Part shown: positions 36,149 through 47,181 of the stretch, piece after piece
Position numbering within the stretch: position 1 is the first letter of the stretch
How the letters are laid out: each line of letters begins with the position of its first letter
DNA from: Whalleya microplaca
Lineage: Eukaryota > Ascomycota > Sordariomycetes > Xylariales > Xylariaceae
Length of the DNA: 64,000 nucleotides
Direction: 5' to 3'
Assembly: GCA_022497155.1 (NCBI GenBank)
Contig: MU385735.1
Coordinates: forward strand, 310,001-374,000
Program-made: the position numbers and the translations under genes
The notes under the pieces: model-generated
The model's input: the letters and a program-made list of their open reading frames with translations, nothing else
Database searches by the model: none
Told to the model about the DNA's origin: nothing

Positions 36149-37697
36149 TTTTAATCGCTTTTTAATTAAAAGATAGGAAAGGAACTATAAATAAATTAAA
36201 CAACTCACTCGCTTAAGCCAGGGCATAATTATAGCCTTTAATAATAAAAAAAATCTTATAAAACGATAATATTCCATTTTTTTAAACGAAAAAAAAAAAA
36301 CCACTTCCTTAAAAAATCTCCCTTTAATAAAAAAAATATATAACTTTATTAACGAACTAATAAAATAAAAAGGCAAACAGCTAAAACTATATAAAAATCT
36401 ATTATAAACTTGATCTTAAGCCTTATTAATAAAAGCTAAATAAAGACTTATACTTAGACTAAAAAGGTCTTTTCCCTTAATTAACCCGTAGAAATAAAAA
36501 GAATTTAGTTCCGAAGAAAAAACCGGCCCTGGAAAGAAACAAGAAAAATCCAGTTCCGAAAAAAAAACCGGCCTTAGAAAGAAATAAAAAGAATCCAGCT
36601 TTAAAGAAGAAACCGGCCCTGGGAAATAACGAGAAAAACCGGATTTAAAATTAAAGGAACAAGTTATAAAACAATAACTAAAAGCCGAAATAGCTTAATA
36701 ATAATACAAACAGAAACTTATAGCCCAACAGCTGATCGAATAAAAAATCGCAACTAAATAATAACACGAACAGAAAGTGGCTATTAAATAATAAAAAGAA
36801 TAATAATTAATAGGAGCCTCCAGTCGACAACCTACAGTAGCTAGCACGTCAGCTACTTCTCCCACTTCTCCTAACAGACCTGGGTAACCGAAGAAGCCAG
36901 ATCTCCCAAAGAAGCCAAATTCCCCGAAAAAGCCTAACCCGAAAGATCTAAAACCACCAGGAAAACCTAGAGATCCAGACTCCTTAGACTTAAATGACTA
37001 TAACTCCGATAATTCCGACAAAAATAACATGCCTATTTATAAGCCTAAAGCCTTAGCCAAGTTTAAAAATAACCTTAAATTACTAAAAGGTTTTTTTACT
37101 TAAGCTAAAATTTACCTAAACTTTTATAACAAATTTTTAAATAGCAAACAAAAAAAAATCCACGCTATAAAATAACTCCTAACTAATAAAACATTAATTT
37201 AATATAAACTTTAAACTAAAAATATCTTTTTTAAAAAAAATAACGCTTTTTTAACTAGCAAACAACTTTTCGAGAAATATAATAACTTTAAAAAAAAACT
37301 AAAAAAAATGTTTAAAAATTTTAACAGTACTTATAATATAGAAAAAATAATATATAACATAAAGTAAAAAAAATCAACAATAAAATACGTCATAAAGTTT
37401 AAATAATATACCGCCGAAATTAAACTACTAAAAACGTCGCTATTTTACCTATTTTATAAAAAATTAAAAAACCCCGTAAAAAACAAACTAAATAAGCAAA
37501 AACGGCCCGAAAAGTTCGATAACTATATTAAAAAAGCTATTTTAATAAACCAATAAATATATAAACGACATTTAAAAAAAAAACGGAAAAACTTTTTAAC
37601 CTTAAACTCTAAAAAAACGTCTAATAAAAAAAAAGAACAATAAATTAATATAACCACTAAAAATATATAACCTAAAATAAATAAATCTTACATTAAA

Positions 37698-37742
37698 TAT
37701 TTTAATTATAAAAAAAAAAAACATTATAAAAATAAATATCGG
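37698..37742 (+). pseudogene. Relic Gag zinc knuckle
   Basis: Fifteen codons keep the spacing of a CX2CX4HX4C retroviral-type knuckle. The histidine codon CAT survives and the three cysteine positions read TAT, as RIP of TGT/TGC would give. Marks the nucleocapsid end of the former gag. Confidence 0.7.
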
Positions 37743-38759
37743 TTCCTATAGAAAAATCAAAATCGACCCCGAAAAAGTAGCATTTCTTAGCCATAAAAAA
37801 AGGCATAAATTACTTACTAAAAAACAGAAAAAGCCGACCATAATTTAAATAATAAATTTAAATATAATAACTCCGCTTTATAATATAAATATATAGTCGT
37901 AACTACCTTTAAAAAAACTTACCCTAATATAAATAATTACGTCTATTATACCTAAAAAAAACTCCGCGCTTACCCCTTTTATCCACAAACGTTAAACGTA
38001 TGCATAATTAATAAACTCGGATATACCTATAACTAAAAGCATTAAAAATATCTAATATACCTTACCGAAACTAATATAAAAATCTCGCAAAACACCTTTA
38101 ACTATATAAATATACATTAGTCTTTTTATACTTAAAATAACTATAAAACCTATTAATTAAGCAAAATCGATTTTAATTATTAGCCCCGAAAAAAAACTTA
38201 CCGACTAAGCAAAAATAATCCTAAAAATTAGCTAAAAAAAAAAAAAAAACTTTAGCGATAATAAAAAAAACTTATATTAATATAATATTACTTTTAAATA
38301 GCTAAAATACCTAATAGCCTACTACCTTTACTTAAAGTCGGAAAAAAATAAAAAAACTTAAGCCAAAAGTTATATATATTACGCCCCTGTTATTTATAAC
38401 CTTTACGAACTTTTATAAATAAAAATAAAACCCGAATTAAATAAAAATAAACCTATAGGTATTTTTTTATAAAAAACCCTTTTTAATTCCAGTAGCTCTA
38501 ATATAAATTCCGCACTTATAAAAACTATCCCCATTTAAAAAAAAGGAAAAAGTTCTTAAAACTTTATAACTAATTCACTAGAAGAATTATAAAGCTTAAA
38601 CCCCGAAAATTAAAACTAAAAAATTCGCTAATATAAGGATATCTGCTAAACGAAATAAATTTTTTTTAAATTTAAACACTTATATTAGTACTTAAACGCA
38701 ATAAAAAAAATTACCCTTAATATTTAAACGGATAAAAGCAAGCGCAATATTAAAAATAA

Positions 38760-38923
38760 TGATACGGGGCCTTACGGGCCCTTATCCCTCAGGGCTAGCT
38801 TAGCTTAGATAAGATAAAGTAGATAAAAAAGATAAGAGATCCTAAGCATTTAGGGTGTAGCTCCGCTGCAACTTAAATGCTTAATCTCTATCTTTCGTAC
38901 AATATACTACTTCACCCCATACA
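38760..38923. repeat. GC-richer island inside the RIP-degraded element, possible nested solo LTR
   Basis: A 164-bp block that keeps normal G+C inside 7 kb of RIP-mutated DNA. It begins tgatacggggcc and ends caccccataca, so outer bases are TG...CA, and the ends are imperfect inverted repeats of each other (tgatacgggg against tgtatgggg). Inside is a hairpin: agagatcctaagcatttagg pairs with cttaaatgcttaatctct. No clear target duplication is visible in the AT-rich flanks. A solo LTR or small non-autonomous element that arrived after RIP is the simplest reading. Confidence 0.5.
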
Positions 38924-40338
38924 TTTTATATTAAATAAAAACCATAATATTATAACATAAATCTCTTATCGATAACTAAAATATATAAAATACCTTATTC
39001 CTAAAATCCAATATTAAATATTTCTAATCCTTAATAATAAAACTCCTATTTATAAAAATTAGAAATTACCTAAAAATTACAATATACGCTTATATATTAA
39101 TTTCGCGACCATTTATATTTTCCGTAATAACTATAAAAAAGAACTAAACCAGTAATAAAGCTATATAAAAAACTAATACTAACGCTATTTAGTCTAAAAA
39201 ACTCGTTAATAAAAATAAATAACTTACTTAAAAAACTATTAAAGCCCCCGACAATAAAATAAAAAGCCTTATTAAAAAAAACCTTAGCTAAAACAAATAT
39301 CCTTTTTTATAAAACTTAGTTAAAGCTAAAAGTAACGATTAGATATTTCGAACTAACTTTTTAAGCCTTAGTCGATTTAAGGTCTTACGGAAACTTTATC
39401 TCCCCCGCTATAATAAAAAAACACTAGATACCTTAAATAACTAAAAAAAAACCCTATATCTTAAAAACAATAAATAAAAGCTAAATAATCTACAATAAAA
39501 AACGCATCACTTAAAAAACTATTCCTTTAATTATTTCTATTAAAAGCAGAACGGAAAAACTTACATTCGATATAATAAATATTTATAAATATAACATCAT
39601 TTTAAAAATGTTATAGCTTTTTAAAAATAACCCCCGCATTAACTAAAAAAACAATACTATTAAATAAAATATAACACTTTTTAAACAAATATAATTTATC
39701 GAAAATACCCTAAAAGCACCGGAAAAATTAAAAGGTTCTTTAAGCTATATCTTAAAGAAATACTATAAATATAAAAGCTTATTTAAAAAAAAAAACAAAA
39801 AATAAATTACCTAACCATAACTAATAAAACTATTACATACCTTTTAAAAAAAAATACTATCTAAAACTACACCAGATCTATTATATAAACTTAGAAAAAG
39901 CCGACGCTCTTTAAAAAAACATTTAAAAAAATCTAATAAAAAAATATATTAAACCCTTAAAATCCCCAATAAAATTCCCTATTATTATAGTCCCAAAAAT
40001 AAAAAATAACAAAATAAAACAAAATAAATAAAAAAAACCTATATACCGACAAATTTACAATTACCGAACTTTTAATAACGGCACGATTAAAAATAAATAC
40101 CCCCTAACCCTTATAACAATAATAAAAGAAAACATTTACAATACTTAATAATTCATAGCTATCGACCTCCTAAACGGCTATTATTTAATACAAATAGCTA
40201 AAAAAAAAATAAAAAACAGCCTTCCGAATAATATACAAACATTATAAATATATAGTTATACCCTAAAAACTATATAACGCCCCAGCTAGCTTTTAAAATA
40301 TAATAATAACGATTCTCCGAAAATACCTTAATTAATTT

Positions 40339-40383
40339 ATATTTATCTACTTAAACGATATCCTTATTTATTCCAAAACTTTA
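40339..40383 (+). pseudogene. Relic reverse transcriptase active-site box
   Basis: Codons read IFIYLNDILIYSKT, the Ty3/gypsy reverse transcriptase YLDDILIYS box with the first catalytic Asp codon changed to Asn (GAC/GAT to AAC), as expected from a G-to-A mutation. This loss alone would inactivate the enzyme. Confidence 0.8.
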
Positions 40384-41429
40384 AAAAAACATAAAAAATA
40401 TATAGCTATAATACTAAAAACCTTATAATAGAATAACTTACTTATTAATACCCAGAAAAACATTTAACATATATAATAATTAGACTTCTTAAAATTCACT
40501 ATCTCTTTAAAAAAAATACAGATCTAGAAATTTAAGCTAGCCGCAGTTAAAAAATAGCTAGTACTAAAGACAGCCATAATTACAAACATACACAAATTCC
40601 TAAGATTTACTAACTATATCCGACCACTAATAACTAGCTTTAAAAAAATCACAGCACCCCTCACAAACTTAACGAAAAAAAAGTTCTAAAAAAGAAAATT
40701 CCTAATTTTACTAAAAGCGTAAAAAGCCTTTTAAAAACTAAAAAATATAATCACTTTAAACCTTATAATTTAACTCCCGAATTTAACTAAACCTAAATAA
40801 ATAAAAATAGACGTTTTTAATAACACATTAAAAGCAGTACTTAAATAATAAAAAAATAACGGAAAATAATACTTAATAGCTTATTATTTAAAAGTCTTAT
40901 AAAAACTACCCTTATAATACCTTATTTATAATAAAAAATTAATAGCTATTATTTTTACACTTAAAAAATAAGAACCTTTTTTATTAAAATTAATAAAACT
41001 ATTCGACATTTACTTCGACTATAAAAATCTCACCCGATTTATAACCTTATAAAAGCTCGGTCGCAAATAAGAGATATAGCTTACGTTTCTCTCGAAATTT
41101 AATTTTAAAATTCATTATATTAAAAAAAAAAAAAAAACATCCAAATTAATATTTTTAACAAAAGAAGTAACTATAATCTTAAAGTCCCTAAAAGAAACAT
41201 TTAAATATTTACCTCGCGAAAAAATAAAAATATTTAAATAAAAAACCCTTTAAAAAAATTAAAACAACATATTAATATAATACTTAAAAAATTCGACAAA
41301 TAACTATAAGCTAAATTCCTTTAAGCTTATAATAAATACGAAAAAAAAACTTATAACTTAAATAACAATAAAATACTAATCTATTATAAAAAAATATATA
41401 TCCCAAAAACTTTATAAGAAAAGTTTATT

Positions 41430-41590
41430 TAATATTTCTATAAAAACGCCCTTTATAAATATTAGGAAATTTTTAAAACCCTAAAACAACTATAAACTAC
41501 TTACAATTTCTCCCGATTACGTTAAACAGTTAAAAAAACTATCAACAAATATATTATATATAATAAAACTAAAACTAGCAAATATAAACC
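41430..41590 (+). pseudogene. Relic integrase zinc-binding region
   Basis: Traces of the integrase HHCC domain. A segment reads TLKQL and later TYNF, followed about 70 bp on by codons with CxxC spacing and the tail NKTKTSKYK. Cysteine and several histidine positions are altered by RIP-like transitions. The core integrase should follow, and a chromodomain-like stretch lies near 42575-42725. Confidence 0.6.
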
Positions 41591-42574
41591 TTACAAATTA
41601 CTCCAGCTCATTAAAATCCCCGGCTAAACTTAATACACTATAATATAAGATTTTATTACATCTCTCCCTTTATCCACTAATCCAGTAACAAAAGTACAAT
41701 ATAACGAAATATAAGTAATTATAAACCGACTCATAAAATACGGATACTTTTTTTCCTATAAAAAAACTTATATTATAAAATAATTTACCTATACCTTTAT
41801 TAAAAACTTCTTCGATAAATACAAATTACCGCAAAAAATTATCTCTAACCGCAATAAACTATTCACCTCCAAATTTAGAACTAATTTTTTTAAAAAAACA
41901 AAAGTTAAGCTTAAGTTTTCTATAGCTTATTACCCCTAATTAAATAGACAAACCGAAAGGCTTAATTAAACACTAAAATAATACCTCTATAGTTATATAA
42001 ATTATTAATAAAATAATTAGGTTAAATTATTTCCCCTAACTTAAATAGCCTATAACACTTTAGTTAATAAAGATATAACTATCTCCTCTTACATTATAAT
42101 TTATAAATAAGAAGCCGATACCTCCCGATTAAAAAAATTACTTATTAAAGCCCCGGTTTTTATATTTATAACTCCCTAAATAGAGAAAATAGCCATAAAA
42201 ATAAAGATATTATACTCCATGCTTTAAAGCCGACTTTAATTTATCTAATAACGCATATTACATTATTATAACTTTAAAAAAATAAAAGGCCCTATTTTTT
42301 TATAAAAAAATAAAGTTTACCTCCTAAAATAACGACAGAATTCCGGATCGAATATACCTTAAATTAAAACTAAAAAAGCTAGTAATAAATTAAACTTTAA
42401 AAAACTAAAACTATATAAAATTATTAAAATCTTTTCCGAAACCAACTACTAATTCGACCTCCCCGGAATAAAAATTTACCCAGTTTTTCATATCTTTATA
42501 TTAAAACCAGCCCCTAAAAATATACCTATTTAATCCACCTAAAAACTCTTTAACTAAAAAACTTATTTTATCGA

Positions 42575-42725
42575 AACTATATTAAATTCTCGCAAAATTA
42601 AAAATCAAATATAATACTTCGTTAAATAATAATACTACCTATATAAAAAAAACACTTGGGAATTTTTTAAAAACCTTAAGAATATAAAAAACTTAATTTA
42701 GCAATTTTATCGCCAGAACTTAAAT
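42575..42725 (+). pseudogene. Relic chromodomain at integrase C-terminus
   Basis: Codons read ILNSRKIKNQIQYFVK, then TWEFFKNLKNVKNLI, interrupted by RIP-made stops. The pattern matches a chromodomain (ILDSR, QYLVKWKGY, TWEP, NL). Such a domain on the integrase defines chromoviruses, whose integration is steered toward particular chromatin. Confidence 0.65.
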
Positions 42726-43461
42726 CGCCCGAAACTAATAATTCTAAATTTATAAGCACGGGCTAATTATAAAAGCCCGAAAAGTTAATTAATAATTAAT
42801 TAAAAGACTTTATAACACTTAAACTAGCTTGTAATTTAATTTGCAACTTAACGGTTTAAGTACTAAACTTAAACGCAGCCCTTTTTTTAGCCCGATCTTA
42901 AGCCTCCCTTTTAAATAAAAACTTTTTTCCTTTCTGTTTTAAAACATTCTCGCGCTCGGATAATACGCGTAACGCCTCTATTCGAGAAAATAATTATTTT
43001 TCCTATTATTTAAATCGAACTATTTACTCCTTTCGAAACTCCTTTTAAAAATACTGAAATTTTTTATATAATTTTCGAATCTCCTTTTATAACTGACAAC
43101 GATCCTTTTTTAAATAAACCTTCTCCCGACCGATATTTTATAATAATTTTATAAGTTTTCCGCCGCCTTTACACAAATAATACAGAAATATACACTTATA
43201 ATAAAACGATACGCCTTTATACTTATAATATACAATTTTTAATCGAATATATAGTAAGTACGGCAATACCGGATATCTAAACTCCTAGATATATTATAAA
43301 CGAACTATTCGTTCCGATTTCTAATTTCGACAAAAACGTATAAATTTCGAAACGCCTGATATATTTCCTGTTAATAAGATAAATAAAATAATAAAGGGAA
43401 AAAAAGGAAATCACTTACCTAAGAATTTTTAAGAACAAAAATCATAGAAAGAAGAAAATAA

Positions 43462-43767
43462 TATTATAACCACCCATTCCTAAATATCCCCGTAACCAGT
43501 TATTACGTAACTTGTAATTGCTAAGAGAAAAAGGCTTAGCAACTAAATAGTTGCTAAAGGATAATGGCTTAACAACTAGATAATTGCTAAGGAATAATAA
43601 CTTAGCAATCAAGTCCCATTTACTAGGAAGCTATTTAGATATAAAAGGATTATATTTCGCCGTCCCTTAGATAGTCTCTTTTTGCTAGCCAGCGATCAAT
43701 CTAAGTATTTTACCTTTCACGCCTTTTGTTATTTTAAATCAAGACCTGTGGTAACGGCTTCGTTACA
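43462..43767 (+). repeat. 3' LTR (306 bp)
   Basis: Partner of 35843-36148. It starts tattataacc and ends cttcgttaca, directly followed by the target duplication GAATA. Its right half keeps more G and C than the same part of the 5' copy. A purine-rich run (agaaagaagaaaataa, 43446-43461) directly before it is the likely polypurine tract. Confidence 0.95.
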
Positions 43768-43772
43768 GAATA
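43768..43772. repeat. Target-site duplication GAATA (right)
   Basis: Five bases directly after the 3' LTR, matching the left copy at 35838-35842. Confidence 0.9.
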
Positions 43773-44808
43773 GTGGCAGATCCAGAAGCCATCGTGCATC
43801 AGACTACCACTCATCTTCAGTCGATAGATTTCACAAGGCAAGAAAGGCAGTTTCTTCGCACCTTATAGAATGAGACTTCCAGTATGAGGCTTCCATTTAG
43901 CCAATACCCCGGCGGCTTGATTCAGGTAGTATGAGCTAAAGTATGCAGTCTTGTTAAAAGTCGGGCTACGATAAAAGCATTTAAGTGTTCTAGGATCAGC
44001 TTGAAAGCAGTTTAATGAATTGTCTGGTGCCTTCCAAGGTCGCTACTGGGCGGTTGAAATGTCGCCTTACGCAGTATCGACCAAATGCTCCTCAAGACAC
44101 CTGTATAAGAACAATGCATTTAAACAAATAGGAATTTCGAATCTTACTTGGTGGTATGTCTTTTGCAAATATGTAACACGACCTTCAGATACTTATATGA
44201 AAAGTTTCCCTACATCTCAAAAGGCAAACCAAAGACCCTAGGACGGTGATGATTTATGTTGAATTCCTCTTAGATGAAGTCACAACATATAATAGGCCCA
44301 TTCTCGACGAACTAGTGACAGTATACTTAGAGGACGTGTTCCAAAATACTGGATAAGATCGCCTATTCTGAAAATAGGACGGTGGTATATCAATGAAGGA
44401 GAGAGGAATATGTTCTATAAACTCTATCCTGTGAACCCTCCAGAATATGATGTCACCTATGTGTTTCCCAACTGTCAGGATATGTGATCCATTGATGTAT
44501 TGTGTTGTTGTAGTTGTTAAGGTGTAGGCTAGTACTAACAGTGGGTACGATAGGAATACATGGTGTGCAGGGATCACGTGACACCAACTTAAATCGATAT
44601 AAGAACAGATTAGCGTATGTCATTTATGTTTGGTATACTTCCTGGTTAATCACTTATTATTTAACAAGCCTAAACCACTTGTGTACGTTCCTCTACATTC
44701 TTTCGCCTGATAAAAGTACACTGGCAGTTTATATATGGCAGAATAATCCGTATTCAGAAAGCGAATTTTGAGATTGAGATGGTGGGGCGGTCCCAAGTCC
44801 CGGGGGTC
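43773..44808. other. Spacer between the two transposons
   Basis: 1.04 kb of normal composition without a supported gene. Short open frames on both strands have no motif. Confidence 0.5.
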
Positions 44809-44816
44809 CTGTTCAC

Positions 44817-44859
44817 CGGCCCAGGTAGAAAAACCACGGTTATTTTTTAGAAAAACCAC
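44817..44859 (+). repeat. Left terminal inverted repeat of MITE
   Basis: 43 bp, exact reverse complement of 45345-45387. It contains a short internal repeat: agaaaaaccac occurs twice. Confidence 0.95.
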
Positions 44860-45005
44860 ACATCCACTCTGCACAGACTCCCATACAACGTAATATGTAA
44901 ATCTGTGTCAATCCGATATGCACAGACGGGCTGTATATAATACCTTGTTTTATATGTCTCTCTCACTCAAATGGAAGTATCATAAATATTGACAGTTAAT
45001 ATTAA

Positions 45006-45205
45006 GGTACTTAGATTTATATGTAAAAGCTACTTAAGTAAAAGTACCTTTTTATAAGTACTTATATCTATATATAAATTTAACTTAAATATTAGTACCT
45101 TAAACTCAGGTACTTATATCCGTATATAAAATTTACTTGAGTAAAAGTACCTACTAAAGATACTTATATTTATATATAAATTTCACTCAAATGGAAGTAT
45201 TGTAC
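45006..45205. repeat. Four ~51-bp tandem units inside the MITE
   Basis: Units start near 45006, 45057, 45109 and 45159 with ggtactta- or agtactta-type sequence. Each carries an AT run (tatatataaat) and ends in agtacc or agtat. The last unit's ctcaaatggaagtat also appears alone near 44966-44980. The units are diverged, so the array is older than the perfect ends suggest. Confidence 0.75.
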
Positions 45206-45344
45206 GGAACTATATACGGGATAGTGAAGAAAATAAAGTAAATAATATCGGATATCTGTAATTGACATTGATCTCCATACTAGTTTGTATGGGAGCCCAT
45301 GTTGTGTGCGTTACCGAGATATTCAGTGGGTAGATTTGAAATTA

Positions 45345-45387
45345 GTGGTTTTTCTAAAAAATAACCGTGGTTTTTCTACCTGGGCCG
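45345..45387 (-). repeat. Right terminal inverted repeat of MITE
   Basis: 43 bp, exact reverse complement of 44817-44859, followed by the 8-bp target duplication CTGTTCAC. Confidence 0.95.
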
Positions 45388-45395
45388 CTGTTCAC

Positions 45396-45927
45396 ATCGA
45401 ATTAAGCATTGGTCAGTGCTGAAGCCCCTGCAGACTTCTAGCCTAGCGACGTCATCAACCGTCATCTAGACTTCGAATCCTTCCCCAAGATCTGTGAGAT
45501 ACGTATTCCCCGGAAAGCGAACGACCTAATTCAGTCTAGGCCTTGGTCAATTTCATCGATTCTATCTTTCTAATTTAATCTAATTCCACCATTACGTTAA
45601 GTATCAGCTCTCTTTGGCCACTTGGAACGTTGGATAGGCAGGTTCTTTGTTTGATTTTTCTTCCCCCGCCGCATTCAAGGCCGAGTTGGGCAGCGACAAG
45701 GTTCTTTTAATCGCGCCAGCATTTTCCGGGTCGAGTGAATAAGCCTCTATACGAGTTTAGCACCAGTCAAGGGCACACCAAGGATCCTGAACGAGGCCAC
45801 GCCTTCCTGATTTTCATAGACTCGACAAGACCTGAGGAACAAATTGCATCAGCAACACGTTATTGCTACTCGCATATCGTCTTTGTAGTATCAATATTTA
45901 AACTCCTACTTACTATTACTTGCTGAT
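45396..45927. other. Upstream region of DUF1769 gene
   Basis: A 532-bp stretch between the MITE and the next gene, with pyrimidine-rich tracts but no gene. The MITE thus lies within about 0.5 kb of the DUF1769 start and may affect its promoter. Confidence 0.5.
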
Positions 45928-47181
45928 ATGGCGGAAAAATATATTATTCGAGTGACAGCAGGTCCAAACTACGACCTCGATCAACACGTCGTTGTTCCTG
46001 TTAATTCACACGAGCCTGTCAAGATCGGAAACGATCTAGTTGACGCTGAGCTAAACGTCCGTGTACAAAACTACAGGGGTCTTCCGAGGGAATCACCTAC
46101 GACATCACCATATTTCTCCTTAGAGCCTCATGCAAGCAACAAGGACCAGTACAGTATAGCTATTCGTTTTACGCCGAAGGATCCCTCCAGCACGCGTAAC
46201 TCAAATACGACATCTACAGATCCTTCTCGATCATCATCCATATCCAGACAATCGCAGGGTCCTTCGTCTTCAAGGTCATCCTCCCCCGTAGGTAGCGATG
46301 AAAGCTCTGCCGAGGATTCTCCGAGTGGTATATCTGGCGCAGACCTCCAGTTCGGGAACGATTTCGATCATCCCATCCGGGACCGCCTCCCCCCCGGTTT
46401 CAGCTATGCCATGAGTATAGTGAAGTGGTGGATAGACCCCGGTCTCGATGGCGATGCATATGCCGATCGGCCTTATCTTTACGGTCCTGCTTTATCCTCT
46501 TTCAATGCCATCCATGTCGGCCCCGGAGAGCACGATCCGGAAAAGGGCGGTCTTTATTTTGAAGAGGGTGGTGACGAGGGAGGTCTCGAAGACCGCCGGA
46601 CCATTGGTGCACCGGACACCGCCAAGCAGCGCATGAAATGGGCTTTAAGCGCCGACAGCAAGGACAAATGGGTCTTCCAATACGGCAAGACGTACTGCGT
46701 CGACTTCTTCAACCCGTACCTAGACTTCAACGAGTTCAGCCTTCGGCTGCCGGGCTTCACTCTGCCGATCATAAAGTACTGGGATGGCCAGAGCCTGAGG
46801 TAAGATACAGCTCCAGCAACCCCGCACGCATCTCCGCGTCGACTTTGAGGTTCTCATCGCACCGTCTGCTATTCTAGGTCCCCGAAGCGCTCACACACCC
46901 TTAGATACGTGTTACGGAATCGCTCGACCAACGATACGTACCTGGTGATCGTCTTCACGCTATACCTAAAAGAGGATGTCAACGAGGACGGCTCGCTTAA
47001 GCCGGCCGCGTTAGCGGCTACCAAGGAGGACAAGGAGATGGCGAAGCAGTCGGGCAGAGTGGGCGAGAGTGAGGAAGTCAGCAAGGATGAGGATTACGAA
47101 GAGGCAAGGAAACATTTTGAGAAAGTCGACATTAAGCAGGAACATGGGAACGCGACAGCTGAAGATGATGGTGTAGATTGA
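45928..47181 (+). CDS. DUF1769 / UPF0590 family protein
   Basis: Conserved fungal protein of unknown function, 382 residues. Exons are 45928..46799 and 46905..47181 with a 105-bp intron (GTAAGA...CCTTAG) that restores YVLRNRS. The sequence begins MAEKYIIRVTAGPNYD. A Ser-rich insert (SRSSSISRQSQGPSSSRSSS) lies near residues 100-125. The conserved block follows: LPPGFSYAMSIVKWWIDPGL, PYLYGPALSSFN, WVFQYGKTYCVDFFNPYLDF, FTLPIIKYWDGQSLRYVLRN and LVIVFTLYL. The last 60 residues are acidic and Lys/Glu-rich. This block is the hallmark of DUF1769 proteins, which are single-copy in most ascomycetes. No enzyme motif or signal peptide is seen. Function is not known to me. Confidence 0.9.

Larger units (their letters stand above)
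35843..43767 (+). mobile_element. RIP-degraded Ty3/gypsy LTR retrotransposon (chromovirus type)
   Basis: A full-length element of 7925 bp bounded by two 306-bp LTRs and the 5-bp target duplication GAATA (35838-35842 and 43768-43772). The interior is extremely AT-rich, with no open frame above about 60 codons. Faded motifs still appear in the expected order on the plus strand. A CCHC-spaced zinc knuckle, its cysteines turned to Tyr codons, is at about 37698-37742. A reverse-transcriptase YLDD-type box read as YLND is at about 40339-40383. An RNase H start is near 40800, an integrase HHCC region at 41430-41590, and a chromodomain-like C-terminus at about 42575-42725. The changes are G-to-A and C-to-T, the mark of repeat-induced point mutation. 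The order RT-RNaseH-integrase-chromodomain places it in Ty3/gypsy chromoviruses. It cannot encode its proteins now. Confidence 0.92.
44817..45387. mobile_element. 571-bp non-autonomous DNA transposon, hAT-like MITE
   Basis: Bounded by perfect 43-bp terminal inverted repeats (44817-44859 and 45345-45387, outer end cggcccaggtag) and flanked on each side by the 8-bp direct repeat CTGTTCAC (44809-44816 and 45388-45395). No transposase frame is present, so it must be mobilised in trans. An 8-bp duplication is characteristic of the hAT superfamily, although a 43-bp inverted repeat is longer than usual for hAT. The interior holds about four 51-bp tandem units. Perfect terminal repeats with no RIP-like decay suggest recent insertion or low copy number. 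Confidence 0.9.

Noticed and set aside
36185..36376. Hydrophobic open frame rich in Phe, Lys and Ile
   Set aside because: A product of the AT-saturated sequence of the RIP-mutated element, just inside the 5' LTR.
38760..38923. Island read as a riboswitch or structured RNA because of its hairpin
   Set aside because: Terminal TG...CA bases, inverted ends and position within a dead transposon favour a nested repeat over a regulatory RNA.
45006..45205. Tandem array considered as a CRISPR-like repeat
   Set aside because: The units are contiguous and diverged with no spacers, and the host is a eukaryote.
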